Source of the DNA: Motiliproteus sp048265065
Lineage (GTDB): Bacteria > Pseudomonadota > Gammaproteobacteria > Pseudomonadales > Balneatricaceae
DNA length: 64,000 bases
NCBI GenBank assembly: GCA_048265065.1
Contig: JBLXCH010000004.1
Span: 1 to 64,000 of the forward strand
Direction of reading: 5' to 3'
Part shown: positions 1-8,984 of the stretch, piece after piece
Numbering within the stretch: position 1 is the stretch's first letter
How the letters are laid out: each line of letters starts with the position of its first letter
Program-made: the position numbers and the translations under genes
The notes under the pieces: generated by a model
Database searches by the model: none
The model's input: the letters and a program-made list of their open reading frames with translations, nothing else
Told to the model about the DNA's origin: nothing

Positions 1-38
1 GCAAGTGAGCCTGCAATTAGAGTGGAAATTTTTTTCAT
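1..38 (-). CDS. 5' end of a gene for a secreted protein (truncated by window edge)
   Basis: A minus-strand ATG at 38-36 opens a frame reading M-K-K-I-S-T-L-I-A-G-S-L up to the window edge. A start, two lysines and a hydrophobic run are the beginning of a Sec signal peptide, so this is probably the first dozen codons of an exported protein. The rest lies outside the window and the function cannot be said. Confidence 0.5.
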   Translation of the reverse strand, partial: MKKISTLIAGSL

Positions 39-357
39 AACGATTCCTATATATTGTGATGCCTGCAAATTTTTACAGGGATTATTCTGGGTTCGTCGTA
101 TTTAACGTTTGAATGCATTTTCTCTGCGTCTGGTGTTAAGCAATGCTTGTGCCAAGAAGTCAGTAATTGTGCACTCTAAAATCACGTGTTACCTCGGTGA
201 GCATACTGCCGTTTGTATTTATGTATCAAGAGCTTTGGTGCGAAAATAGCGATAACTCTAACTGGACAAAACGATACTTTTGAACATGTGCCCTAAATTT
301 TTACCTTTTGCCGTGTAAATATTGTGCGCATGCGTTTAAATGGTGCGGTTTGCTGAA
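39..357. other. Intergenic region, 319 bp
   Basis: Lies between the truncated signal-peptide gene (reading left) and the 3' end of the DUF482 gene (also reading left). It should hold the promoter of the truncated gene. No RNA gene, convincing hairpin with T-run, or repeat was seen. Confidence 0.4.
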
Positions 358-1506
358 TTATAGATTCTTGCGAAACGGTAAATGAATGCGTACAGCGCTT
401 TGATATTGATCGATATGACGGCGCTCATGATTAAGCCATTCGGAAACAGCCGACGCGAGCCTAGGTTCTCTTATCCAGTGCAACGATCGTGTTTGTTCAG
501 GCTCAAACCCTCTTAGTAATTTATGCTCACCTTGAATGCCCGGGTCAAAGCGAGACAGCCCCTTGTTAATGGCAATATCGATGCCTTGGTAGTAACAGGT
601 TTCGAAATGTAGGCAATCTATTTGTGGATCACCACCCCACCAGCGACCGTAAAGGCTAGTCGCATTCGCTAAAAACAAGGCAGCACCTACGGTGCGATCA
701 TTCTGGTGAGCTAACGTTAGGATCAAATGTTCAGGCATTGAGTTTAAGATGCTCAGAAAGAAACCTGCATTCAAGTATGGGTTGCGACCACGCACAAGAT
801 AAGTTCTTTCGTACAGAGGATAAAAGGTATGGATATGTTCTGCGGTGATGTTGCTGCCTTCTATCACTTCAAAGGTGACGCCCTGTTCAGCCACTTTACG
901 GCGTTCTTTTTTGATGTTTTTGCGTTTTCTGGAATTAAACGTTTCAAGAAAATTACCAAAACTTGAATAGTTTTTATTTTGCCAAATAAAGTGACAGTCT
1001 CGACGCTCAAGCAGAGTCATTTCTTCGTGGCTCTGTGCCGCGTGGATAAGCGTAGACGCTGTCCTTTCATCAGGGAAAAGTAAATGCCATGAAGAAGCTT
1101 GAGTGGTTTCTGCTACTTGCTTGATGCCGTTTAATAATGCATAGGCGTGGTCTGAAGATTGCTCAAATAGTCGCGGCCCGGTTACCGGTGTAAAAGGAAT
1201 TGCGCTGACGAGTTTTGGATAATAAGGAATACCTGCTGATTGCGATGCATTGGCCCAGTTCCAATCGAAGACGAATTCACCTTCGGAATGGTCTTTAAGA
1301 TAGAGCGGTAAAAAGCTCTCGGTGTGGCCATTGTTCTCGATGGATAAGTGTTTGGGTAACCAGCCGTTATGGGCGCCAACGCAGCGCTCACTTTCGAGAG
1401 CCTGTAAAAAAAACCGATTAAAGAAAGGGTCTTGTTGAGAGGTTGGCTGCTGCCAGTGTTGTGGCTCAATGTGATCAAGACTGTTCAGTTGGCGAAGCGT
1501 AGGCAT
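358..1506 (-). CDS. DUF482 / FemAB-like GNAT-fold acyltransferase family protein
   Basis: 382-residue protein of the COG3146/DUF482 family, often labelled peptidoglycan biosynthesis/recognition protein and related to the FemAB/GNAT acyltransferase fold. Family-typical segments are the basic stretch near residues 190-205 (RKRKNIKKERRK), the middle part with RTYLVRGRNPYLN, and the late segment GRWWGGDPQIDCLHFETCYY followed by GIQGEHKLLRGF. Length fits the family. Start chosen at the ATG at 1506. It is a single-gene unit convergent with nothing, divergent from the HIT gene. The true substrate is not known for this family; a role in acyl or aminoacyl transfer is inference from fold only. Confidence 0.8.
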   Translation of the reverse strand: MPTLRQLNSLDHIEPQHWQQPTSQQDPFFNRFFLQALESERCVGAHNGWLPKHLSIENNGHTESFLPLYLKDHSEGEFVFDWNWANASQSAGIPYYPKLVSAIPFTPVTGPRLFEQSSDHAYALLNGIKQVAETTQASSWHLLFPDERTASTLIHAAQSHEEMTLLERRDCHFIWQNKNYSSFGNFLETFNSRKRKNIKKERRKVAEQGVTFEVIEGSNITAEHIHTFYPLYERTYLVRGRNPYLNAGFFLSILNSMPEHLILTLAHQNDRTVGAALFLANATSLYGRWWGGDPQIDCLHFETCYYQGIDIAINKGLSRFDPGIQGEHKLLRGFEPEQTRSLHWIREPRLASAVSEWLNHERRHIDQYQSAVRIHLPFRKNL

Positions 1507-1646
1507 GATTTTAATTCTTCAGCTTGGTTATCAATAAATCCGAGAGTACACTCAAAATGAAAGCATTTATTGCTATGTTATGTAACAAAACTGGCCGCTA
1601 ACGCTTGCCAGTAGTGTGGTCATTACCGTGACTTTTTGAGGTTACT

Positions 1647-2120
1647 ATGAAGGATTCTGAACTAACTTACGATCAAGAGCACTTGCTTGATCCTGACTTA
1701 CACCCTTTTGAGTTAGACGAAAGACTAAAAAACGATTGTCGCTATCTCGGTCAATTTGAACTTTGCCAATTGCTTTTGATGAATGATGCCTCTTATCCAT
1801 GGTTTATTCTCGTGCCGCAGCGATCAGATGTGAGTGAGATTTTTCATCTTTCGGAACAAGATCAACAACAATTATTGAGAGAGTCTACATTTTTAGCGCA
1901 AAACCTCGATGATATTTTTGGTGCGGATAAGATGAACGTCGCGGCATTAGGTAATGTGGTGTCTCAGTTACACGTTCATCATGTCGTGCGCTTTAAGTCT
2001 GATAAGGCGTGGCCAAAACCCGTTTGGGGGTTCGCTGATGCACAACCCTACACAGAACAGCAGTTTGAAACCTTGTTTTCTAAAGTTGAGTCAATGCTCG
2101 AAGATTGGGTGAAATTTTAG
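1647..2120 (+). CDS. HIT-domain family protein
   Basis: 157-residue member of the histidine-triad superfamily, which hydrolyses or transfers nucleotidyl groups. The triad region reads QLHVHHVVRFKSDKAWPKPV near residues 107-126. The canonical motif is H-x-H-x-H; here the first two histidines, including the nucleophile position, are kept, but the third position is valine and a histidine sits one place earlier. Upstream residues of the HIT core (WFILVPQR, LSEQDQQQL) are present. A good Shine-Dalgarno (GAGGT) precedes the ATG at 1647. Substrate unknown; the altered triad makes activity uncertain. Confidence 0.85.
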   Translation: MKDSELTYDQEHLLDPDLHPFELDERLKNDCRYLGQFELCQLLLMNDASYPWFILVPQRSDVSEIFHLSEQDQQQLLRESTFLAQNLDDIFGADKMNVAALGNVVSQLHVHHVVRFKSDKAWPKPVWGFADAQPYTEQQFETLFSKVESMLEDWVKF

Positions 2121-2293
2121 GTGAAACACAGAGACTTCTGACTAAAAATTGTTGAAACCTTCCTAATATGCACCAATAGACTGTTGAGGTGCATTTTTTC
2201 ACGTTATAATTAACGGTTTGTTGCAGGTACAGTGCGCGACTATTTATTGCACAATATTATTGACGAACAGTTATCACGTTAGCGAAAGCAAAC

Positions 2294-2539
2294 ATGCCTA
2301 TTTACGAATATCAATGTAAAGATTGTGGACACCAGTTGGAAGCGATTCAGAAAATGAGTGATTCGCCGTTGACTGACTGTCCATCATGCAATCACGCCTC
2401 CTTGAGCAAAATGATCTCTGCAGCGGGCTTTCGGCTTGCAGGACAGGGTTGGTATGAAACTGATTTTAAGACTGGAACTAAGAAAAATCTTGCGGGTGAT
2501 ACAGCATCATCTGCCAAATCTGATAACACGTCGAATTAA
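2294..2539 (+). CDS. FmdB family zinc-ribbon protein
   Basis: 81-residue protein beginning MPIYEYQCKDCGHQLE, the hallmark of the FmdB/CxxC_CxxC_SSSS family. Two CxxC pairs (residues 8-11 and about 31-34, CPSC) would bind one zinc. The tail after residue 60 is Ser/Thr/Lys-rich and looks disordered. It lies 75 bp upstream of aspS in the same direction, an arrangement seen in many gammaproteobacteria, so it may be co-transcribed with aspS. FmdB was first described as a regulatory protein of formamidase expression; a function in this context is not known. Confidence 0.9.
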   Translation: MPIYEYQCKDCGHQLEAIQKMSDSPLTDCPSCNHASLSKMISAAGFRLAGQGWYETDFKTGTKKNLAGDTASSAKSDNTSN

Positions 2540-2614
2540 CTACACGTCGAACGACTATCGGATCAACTATCACGCTCTATCTCTAAGCAGATAACACAAA
2601 ACAGGGTTTAACGT

Positions 2615-4393
2615 ATGCGCAGCCATTATTGCGGCGGATTGAATGAAACACATAAAGGCGAAACAGTAACCTTATGCGGCTGGGTTCACCGTCGTCGTGA
2701 TCACGGAGGCGTTATTTTTCTTGATCTACGTGATCGTGATGGCATTACTCAAGTGGTCGTGGATCCAGACACTGAGGCGTGTTTCGCGTTAGCGGATAGT
2801 GTTCGTAATGAATATGTTATTCAAATTACCGGCCTCGTCCGTGCCCGTCCTGAAGGTACTGAAAATAAAGAAATGCCGACCGGCATGATCGAGGTGCTTG
2901 GCAAAGAAATGCAAGTGCTAAATAAAGCAGAAACACCACCGTTCCAGTTGGATGAGCATCAACAGGTGGGTGAAGACATTCGCTTGCGTTACCGTTATAT
3001 CGATTTACGTCGTCCTGAAATGCTGAGCAAATTGCGTTTCCGCTCGCAGGTCACAAATTACATTCGTAACTATTTGGATGGCGAAGGCTTCCTTGATATT
3101 GAAACACCTATATTGACGCGTGCGACTCCAGAAGGTGCGCGAGATTATTTAGTCCCAAGCCGTACTCATGAAGGTCGTTTCTTCGCATTACCTCAGTCTC
3201 CACAATTGTTTAAGCAATTGTTGATGGTTTCTGGGATGGATCGCTATTACCAGATCGCTAAGTGTTTCCGTGATGAAGATTTACGAGCTGATCGTCAGCC
3301 TGAATTTACTCAAATCGATATCGAGATGAGCTTCTTGAGTGAAGAGCAGATTATGCAAATCACAGAAGGAATGATTCGTGGGTTGTTCAAAGAGTTAAAA
3401 GGTGTGGACTTGGGTGAATTCCCTCGTATGCCATTCTCTGAAGCGATGACGCGTTTTGGTAGCGATAAACCAGACTTGCGTATCCCGTTAGAGTTGGTTG
3501 ATGTCAAAGACCTAATGGCTTCAGTTGATTTCAAGGTTTTTGCCGGTCCTGCAAAAGACCCTAAAGGTCGTGTTACCGCGCTAAAAGTGACCGGTGGTGC
3601 AGTGCTCACGCGTAAGCAAATTGATGAGTACACTAAATTTGTTGGTATCTATGGCGCACGAGGCTTGGCTTGGGTCAAAGTGAACGAAATTGAAAAAGGT
3701 GTTGAAGGCCTGCAATCACCGATCGTTAAGTTCTTAGGGGATGATGTTGCTCTGCAATTGATGGAACGTGTCGGCGCGAAAAATGGCGACATTGTTTTCT
3801 TCGGTGCAGACAAAGAGAAAATCGTTTCAGAAGCCTTGGGTGCGCTACGTTGCAAACTAGGTGAAGACCTTGATTTGTATACCTGTGAATGGGCGCCACT
3901 ATGGGTAGTTGATTTCCCCATGTTTGAAGACGATGGTAACGGTGGACTGACTCCACTGCATCACCCATTCACATCACCTTCGTGCTCTCCAGAAGAGCTG
4001 AAAGCGGCACCAGAAACAGCGTTATCTCAGGCTTACGATATGGTGCTTAATGGTACGGAGCTGGGTGGCGGTTCAATTCGTATCCACGATCAAAGCATGC
4101 AAGCCACTGTTTTTGATGTGTTGGAGATTAGTGCAGAAGAACAAACTGAGAAGTTTGGTTTCTTGCTGGACGCATTGAAGTTTGGTGCGCCTCCTCATGG
4201 TGGTTTGGCGTTCGGTTTAGACCGCTTGATCATGTTGCTAACTGGCGCAACATCGATCCGTGAAGTTATCGCTTTTCCGAAGACGCAAAGTGCTGCTTGT
4301 GTGATGACTGCTGCGCCAGGTGATGTGAGCACCGCACAATTGAGTGAATTGAATATCCGCGTTAAAAAGCCACAAGCAGAAAGCAAAAGCTAG
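2615..4393 (+). CDS. aspS: Aspartate--tRNA ligase (probably non-discriminating type)
   Basis: 592-residue class IIb synthetase that charges tRNA-Asp in the cytoplasm. An N-terminal OB anticodon-binding domain (residues 1-110), class II motifs (motif 2 around FRDEDLRADRQPEFTQ, motif 3 GLAFGLDRLIMLLTG) and the bacterial GAD insertion are all present; length is normal. Residue 30 is His in RRRDHGG and residue 81 is Gly in RPEG. In Pseudomonas-type AspRS these two positions (His and Gly) are associated with relaxed specificity that also aspartylates tRNA-Asn, which GatCAB then amidates. That reading is inference. ATG start at 2615; follows fmdB and precedes yebC. Confidence 0.97.
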   Translation: MRSHYCGGLNETHKGETVTLCGWVHRRRDHGGVIFLDLRDRDGITQVVVDPDTEACFALADSVRNEYVIQITGLVRARPEGTENKEMPTGMIEVLGKEMQVLNKAETPPFQLDEHQQVGEDIRLRYRYIDLRRPEMLSKLRFRSQVTNYIRNYLDGEGFLDIETPILTRATPEGARDYLVPSRTHEGRFFALPQSPQLFKQLLMVSGMDRYYQIAKCFRDEDLRADRQPEFTQIDIEMSFLSEEQIMQITEGMIRGLFKELKGVDLGEFPRMPFSEAMTRFGSDKPDLRIPLELVDVKDLMASVDFKVFAGPAKDPKGRVTALKVTGGAVLTRKQIDEYTKFVGIYGARGLAWVKVNEIEKGVEGLQSPIVKFLGDDVALQLMERVGAKNGDIVFFGADKEKIVSEALGALRCKLGEDLDLYTCEWAPLWVVDFPMFEDDGNGGLTPLHHPFTSPSCSPEELKAAPETALSQAYDMVLNGTELGGGSIRIHDQSMQATVFDVLEISAEEQTEKFGFLLDALKFGAPPHGGLAFGLDRLIMLLTGATSIREVIAFPKTQSAACVMTAAPGDVSTAQLSELNIRVKKPQAESKS

Positions 4394-4511
4394 GTGGTAG
4401 GTACAAGTTAACGCAAGACGGCATTGCTTGTTGCGAGAGCACGGGTAATGCCAGATAGAGAAATAACCAGTCACCAGCCCGAGAGGGCTTACGAAGGCAG
4501 AGGATTTTGGA

Positions 4512-5255
4512 ATGGCAGGTCATAGTAAGTGGGCCAACATTAAACACCGTAAGGCGGCCCAAGATGCTAAACGCGGCAAGATTTTTACGAAGATAATCCG
4601 TGAACTGACAGTTGCAGCCAAAGAAGGTGGTGGAGACCCAAACGATAACCCGCGCCTTCGCCTAGTTGTTGACAAAGCGCTGGGAGCCAACATGAAGCGA
4701 GACACAATCGATAAAGCGATTGCTCGCGGTGTTGGTGGTGCTGATGGTGAAAACTTTGATGAGCTTACCTATGAAGGCTATGCGCCGGGTGGTACAGCCA
4801 TTTTAGTGGAAACCATGACGGACAATGTAAACCGTACGGTTTCTCAAGTTCGTGCAGCATTTTCAAAGGCTGGCGGTAACTTGGGGACTAATGGTTCGGT
4901 TGCCTATCTTTTTGAGAAAAAAGGGCAGATTACTTTCGAAGAAGGCGCTGACGAAGACGCCATTATGGAAGTTGCGTTAGACGTTGGTGCGGATGATGTC
5001 GTGGCAAATGACGATGGCTCAATCGATGTGTTCACGACACAAAGTGAGTTTATCGCGGTGAAAGACGGGCTTGATGAGGCAGGGTTGAAAGCTGTTCACT
5101 CTGAAGTCTCAATGATCCCTTCCACGCGTAATGAGCTTGATGTGGAATCTGCGCAAAAAGTGCTTCGCTTGGTTGATGCCTTGGAAGACCTTGATGATGT
5201 TCAAGACGTTTATCATAATGCTGACATCCCTGATGAAGCCCTCGATGAAGAGTAG
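4512..5255 (+). CDS. yebC: YebC/PmpR family protein (TACO1 family)
   Basis: 247-residue YebC/PmpR family protein starting MAGHSKWANIKHRKAAQDAK, the signature N-terminus. The family is annotated as transcriptional regulator, and recent work links it to translation of difficult (proline-rich) sequences. The three-domain layout is intact: GGDPNDNPRLRLVVDKA in domain 1, and the acidic C-terminus ending DEALDEE. It follows aspS by 118 bp in the same direction, but the ruvCAB genes that often come next in gammaproteobacteria are absent; a terminator follows instead. Confidence 0.95.
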   Translation: MAGHSKWANIKHRKAAQDAKRGKIFTKIIRELTVAAKEGGGDPNDNPRLRLVVDKALGANMKRDTIDKAIARGVGGADGENFDELTYEGYAPGGTAILVETMTDNVNRTVSQVRAAFSKAGGNLGTNGSVAYLFEKKGQITFEEGADEDAIMEVALDVGADDVVANDDGSIDVFTTQSEFIAVKDGLDEAGLKAVHSEVSMIPSTRNELDVESAQKVLRLVDALEDLDDVQDVYHNADIPDEALDEE

Positions 5256-5286
5256 TTAGCTATCGTGTTATTGACTAAACAATGAC

Positions 5287-5318
5287 AAAAAAAGCCACCG
5301 TGAGGTGGCTTTTTTTTT
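5287..5318 (+). terminator. Rho-independent terminator after yebC
   Basis: GCCACC / GGTGGC stem extended by A/T pairs (arms at 5287-5299 and 5304-5316), GTGA loop, nine T residues from 5310. It ends the aspS-yebC unit, 32 bp after the yebC stop, and may also work for the convergent gene because the left arm is A-rich. Confidence 0.9.
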
Positions 5319-5346
5319 GAGTAATATATAGTTGATGGCTGCTTAT

Positions 5347-7596
5347 TTATTCTTCATGACTAACGCTTATGCTTACATTTTTGTTTTCAATAAATGTCTT
5401 TAATTCGTTGGCCCGAATGGGCTTGGAGAAATAGTAGCCTTGTACTTCCTCGCATCCCAACTCCTTAAGAAAGTTAAGTTGTTCTTCTGTCTCTACACCT
5501 TCAGCGGTAACTCGAACACTCATCAACTCACTCATAAAGAAAATAGCTTTGATAATAGCTTCGCTGTTGGCATCAAAGCCGATGTTTCGTACAAAAGATA
5601 AGTCAATCTTAATCCGGCTAACGGGCAGCTGCTGTAGGTGTGATAATGATGAATAGCCTGTTCCAAAGTCATCAATAGAAACACTTATGCCTAATTTACG
5701 CATTTTGTGAATGACAGATGTTGCTATATCTACATCTTCTAAAATCGTGCTTTCAGTGATTTCGATATCGAGTTGCCGTGGCACTATTTCAGTATCACGC
5801 AGTACCTTAGTTATTTTTTCAACGGGGTTGCTCCGGTATAACTGAATTGGCGAAAGGTTTATTGATAAAATCGTTTCTGGGTAGGTGGTCAGTAAGGCTT
5901 CCATTTCATTCAGAGCAGTTTCAAGCACCCATTCACCTAAGGGTAGGATGAGCCCTGAACTTTCTGCTGCAGGAATGAATTGAGCTGGAGAAATATGACC
6001 TAAGGTTGGATGCTCCCAGCGTGTAAGGGTCTCCATGCCAACAAATTCGTTAGTTTGAATGTTAATAATGGGTTGGTAAGTCAGATAAAATTCGTTATTG
6101 GCAAGCGCACTACGGATATTATCGACTAGTTTTTTGCGTTCGGAAGCGGCCTTATTCATTTCTTCAATAAAGAAGGAATAACTGCTCCATGGATTTTTCT
6201 TGGCTTCATACATTGCCAGATCGGCGTGATGCATTAAGGTTTCTGGAGTATCACCATCATCAGGGAACAGTGAGATGCCAATGCTCACGCCGGCATTTAA
6301 TGAGTGGTGGTCAACGGTGATTGGGGTATTTAACGATTGGCTAATGCGATGAGCAAGGTCCGCGATGCAGTCTTGTGACAGATTGAGAGAAACAATGGCG
6401 AATTCATCGCCACCTAGACGAGCTAGTAGTTCAGACTTTCTCACTTCATTGCGAAGTCGGTGTGCAAACTGTTTTAGAAATTGGTCGCCGACATGATGGC
6501 CGAAAGAATCGTTAATCTCTTTAAAACGGTCTAAATCTAAAAAGAACACGGCGAGCTGTTGCCGTTCTCTTTCTGCCAAGGCAAAGAGTTGTTCAAGTTC
6601 TTCATTAAAAAGGTGGCGGTTGGCCATGCCAGTTAATCTGTCGTGAGTGGCGGCGTGCCACACTTGTTCTCTGCTTAAATTTTGTACTTCAATTATTCTT
6701 TTTTGCTGTAAATACTGACGAGTAAACACAAAGGTTATTAATGTCACCATAAAGGCACTGATAGCCCCGAGTAGAATGGTGAGGCGACGGTGGTCATGCA
6801 GTTTATGCATTAAATGGTCTGTGCCTTTGCCTGCAAGCTCCCAGCTACCCGTAGGAAGTGCTATGGTTAAACGGCTGGCCAGTGGGTCAGTGAATAAAGT
6901 AGGGCTTCCGTAAAACACATTTTTTATAGACGGATTTGTGGTGTTTTTACGAATAGCAATTTGCAGTGGTGTATCGACTATTTCTTCGCTGATGTTTTCG
7001 AAGAGTTGTTCCATGTTGATCAGAACGCTTGCAATTCCCCAGAAAGAGCCTGCAGGCTGCTTGTTGTATGGAACCTTAGTAAAGATTGGCATTCTGGCAA
7101 TTAGGGCTGTGCCACCTTGAACGATGTTGATCGGCCCAACAATCACGGTTTCTCGGGTCTTAATGGCTTTCTGAATGCCAATGAGTTGTGCTGGCTCGTC
7201 TAAATAATTAAGCCCTATTGCTGCTTCGTTGCCTGCCAGTGGATAAACAGTCGAAACGATGTATTCACGGGAGAGACCGAAGCTGCGTAATAAAGGCTGC
7301 CGGTCCATCATGAGTGCGACTATTTTGGAGATTTCTTCATCTGTAATTGTCGGATTTAAAGCTATTTGTGCCACTAACCCTTCGAAAAGATAAACCTGGT
7401 TGTGGATTTGGTTTTCTATACTGGAATGTAAGCTGCTGAGGTGCTCGAGGGTTTCTCGGCGCAGCTGTTGTGTATGCTGCTCTCTTTCTAAGTGGTCAAC
7501 GTAAAAAACCATTAATAACGCAAAAACACCGGCGGCGATGGTTGGAAACCACACCTTTGGGCTTAGTTTATGCGGTTTAATATCCGAATTATCCAT
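5347..7596 (-). CDS. CHASE-GGDEF-EAL membrane protein (cyclic-di-GMP turnover)
   Basis: 749-residue inner-membrane protein. A membrane segment at about 13-32 and a second near 272-295 bracket a periplasmic CHASE sensor domain (FGLSREYIVSTVYPLAGNE). The cytoplasmic part has a GGDEF domain with intact GGDEF in LARLGGDEFAIV, then an EAL domain. The inhibitory I-site RxxD before GGDEF reads RKSE, so product inhibition may be lost. The EAL signature reads METLTRW (ETL), but other phosphodiesterase residues are kept: SINLSP, EITEST, DDFGTGYSS, KIDLSF, EGVET and QGYYFSKP. It could make or break c-di-GMP; phosphodiesterase activity seems possible. Sensor ligand unknown. It lies 46 bp downstream of mobB. 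Confidence 0.93.
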   Translation of the reverse strand: MDNSDIKPHKLSPKVWFPTIAAGVFALLMVFYVDHLEREQHTQQLRRETLEHLSSLHSSIENQIHNQVYLFEGLVAQIALNPTITDEEISKIVALMMDRQPLLRSFGLSREYIVSTVYPLAGNEAAIGLNYLDEPAQLIGIQKAIKTRETVIVGPINIVQGGTALIARMPIFTKVPYNKQPAGSFWGIASVLINMEQLFENISEEIVDTPLQIAIRKNTTNPSIKNVFYGSPTLFTDPLASRLTIALPTGSWELAGKGTDHLMHKLHDHRRLTILLGAISAFMVTLITFVFTRQYLQQKRIIEVQNLSREQVWHAATHDRLTGMANRHLFNEELEQLFALAERERQQLAVFFLDLDRFKEINDSFGHHVGDQFLKQFAHRLRNEVRKSELLARLGGDEFAIVSLNLSQDCIADLAHRISQSLNTPITVDHHSLNAGVSIGISLFPDDGDTPETLMHHADLAMYEAKKNPWSSYSFFIEEMNKAASERKKLVDNIRSALANNEFYLTYQPIINIQTNEFVGMETLTRWEHPTLGHISPAQFIPAAESSGLILPLGEWVLETALNEMEALLTTYPETILSINLSPIQLYRSNPVEKITKVLRDTEIVPRQLDIEITESTILEDVDIATSVIHKMRKLGISVSIDDFGTGYSSLSHLQQLPVSRIKIDLSFVRNIGFDANSEAIIKAIFFMSELMSVRVTAEGVETEEQLNFLKELGCEEVQGYYFSKPIRANELKTFIENKNVSISVSHEE

Positions 7597-7642
7597 AGTT
7601 TTTTGAATGACTGATGTGCCTATGTTGAGCTATGGGGCATTG

Positions 7643-8170
7643 TTAATTGTGGATGCTGTTCTTTAAAGGTAGTTCAAAATGCTGACATATGAACTGGGTT
7701 ATTAATTGTATATTATTAATATCTAATATAGGTAGCGAGGTTTGTAATGAACCATTGTCAGAGGCAATCGCTAAGGTTTCTGGCGATGTTTCTGGCAAGC
7801 CCTTACCGGTAGCTTCTCTGTGTAAAATAATCTTAGGGATATCTAAAGCTTTAAAACCTTCCACAATGACAAGGTCAATCCGATGTGTATCAAGCTGATC
7901 AATCAAATACTCAAGGTTTAGTGTCTCTTGATCGGCTGTTTCCGTCATCAATGCCCATCGCTTATTGGAGGCAACTAGCGTTTGCTGTGCTCCAGCCTTC
8001 CTTATTTCGTAGCTATCTTTGCCAGGTGTATCGACATCAAAGTGATGATGCGCGTGCTTTATGACAGAAACACGTACGTCGTACTCAAGCAGCGCGGGAA
8101 TAAGTTTTTTTAACAGTGTTGTTTTTCCTGTACCACTGTAAGCAGTGATACCTAAAATAGGCGTTTTCAT
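7643..8170 (-). CDS. mobB: Molybdopterin-guanine dinucleotide biosynthesis adaptor MobB
   Basis: 175-residue P-loop GTP-binding protein that assists MobA in making the MGD form of molybdenum cofactor. The Walker A motif is at residues 11-18 (YSGTGKTT), followed by VSVIKHAHHHFDVDTPGKDSY, which is diagnostic for MobB, and VEGFK near residue 104. Length matches stand-alone MobB. No mobA or moa gene is in the window. The next gene downstream is the c-di-GMP protein 46 bp away, with which it may share a transcript. Confidence 0.93.
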   Translation of the reverse strand: MKTPILGITAYSGTGKTTLLKKLIPALLEYDVRVSVIKHAHHHFDVDTPGKDSYEIRKAGAQQTLVASNKRWALMTETADQETLNLEYLIDQLDTHRIDLVIVEGFKALDIPKIILHREATGKGLPETSPETLAIASDNGSLQTSLPILDINNIQLITQFICQHFELPLKNSIHN

Positions 8171-8537
8171 CGGTAATAATCTGAGTAAATAGCGTTAAAA
8201 AACAAGATGTAATGCTTGCGTTAGGTATTGTATTTGCTTGTGGATAAATCTGTTAATTGTTTTTAAGTGCTGAATTGTTATTAGGTTTCTATGCGTGAGC
8301 AGAGATAGGGTGTTTTTTTAAATCTTTTACTTTCAAGTAGTTATAAGTATTTTTTGAAAATCATATGAAAGTAAAATGTTAGTTTATGGCTTTTTTCTTG
8401 TTTTTAGGTGTGTATATCTTTGTTGAGTTTTTTCAAATAAGCAGAAAGTAGTTGAGAAATAAAGTGTTTTTGATTTTCTGCTAAAAGCGGCATTGAGATT
8501 ATAGCCGTTATTCAGCGGTTGGTCATTTTTCTATACA
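8171..8537. other. AT-rich intergenic region, 367 bp
   Basis: Lies between the start of mobB and the stop of the SCP2 gene, both read leftward. It is very T-rich on the plus strand. It should hold the mobB promoter and any terminator for the SCP2 gene; no clear GC-rich hairpin was seen. Confidence 0.35.
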
Positions 8538-8852
8538 TTAACGTTTAAACAGTTTACTGAGCTTTGTCGCTAAGATGACATTGCCTTCGGCTTGTAATCT
8601 GCCTGTCATGTAGGCAGTAGTGCCACCAATTGTACCGTTAACAATGTCTTCAAAAGTGTCGACATCCATTAGTAAGGTGATATTTGGATCTGGGTTTTCG
8701 CCTTCCACCACGGTACATTGTTGTTCCTTGATGACGAGCTGGTAGGGCGAATGGTCGGTGATGTTTATTTGATACACAACATCTAAATCTTTAGCAGCTT
8801 CGGGTTGGAATTTGCTCGCCAGTTTAGCCATTACTTCACTTACGTTGGGCAT
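8538..8852 (-). CDS. SCP2 sterol-binding domain protein
   Basis: 104-residue protein made of a single SCP2 (sterol carrier protein 2) domain. Family features are the end of the fold with DPNITLLMDVDTFEDIVNGT and AYMTGRLQAEGN followed by a basic C-terminus (KLSKLFKR). Bacterial stand-alone SCP2 proteins are thought to bind lipids or acyl chains; the ligand here is unknown. A weak AAGGCGAG Shine-Dalgarno precedes the ATG at 8852. It is divergent from sohB, sharing a 132-bp promoter region. Confidence 0.9.
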   Translation of the reverse strand: MPNVSEVMAKLASKFQPEAAKDLDVVYQINITDHSPYQLVIKEQQCTVVEGENPDPNITLLMDVDTFEDIVNGTIGGTTAYMTGRLQAEGNVILATKLSKLFKR

Positions 8853-8984
8853 GGAAATTACTCGCCTTACTAATAATTAATTTACAAGCATCAATTTTAA
8901 GCTGAGTCGCTTATCTTTGTCCCTGTTTTTAAAAGTATTTGCTACAATAGGCCAGTTATCTTAATTCATTGATGAGGTTATTGA

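Noticed and set aside
3310..3968. Antisense frames within aspS
   Set aside because: Shadows of the real gene in other frames; no domain and no ribosome site.
7689..7898. Plus-strand frame opposite mobB
   Set aside because: Shadow of mobB; no independent support.
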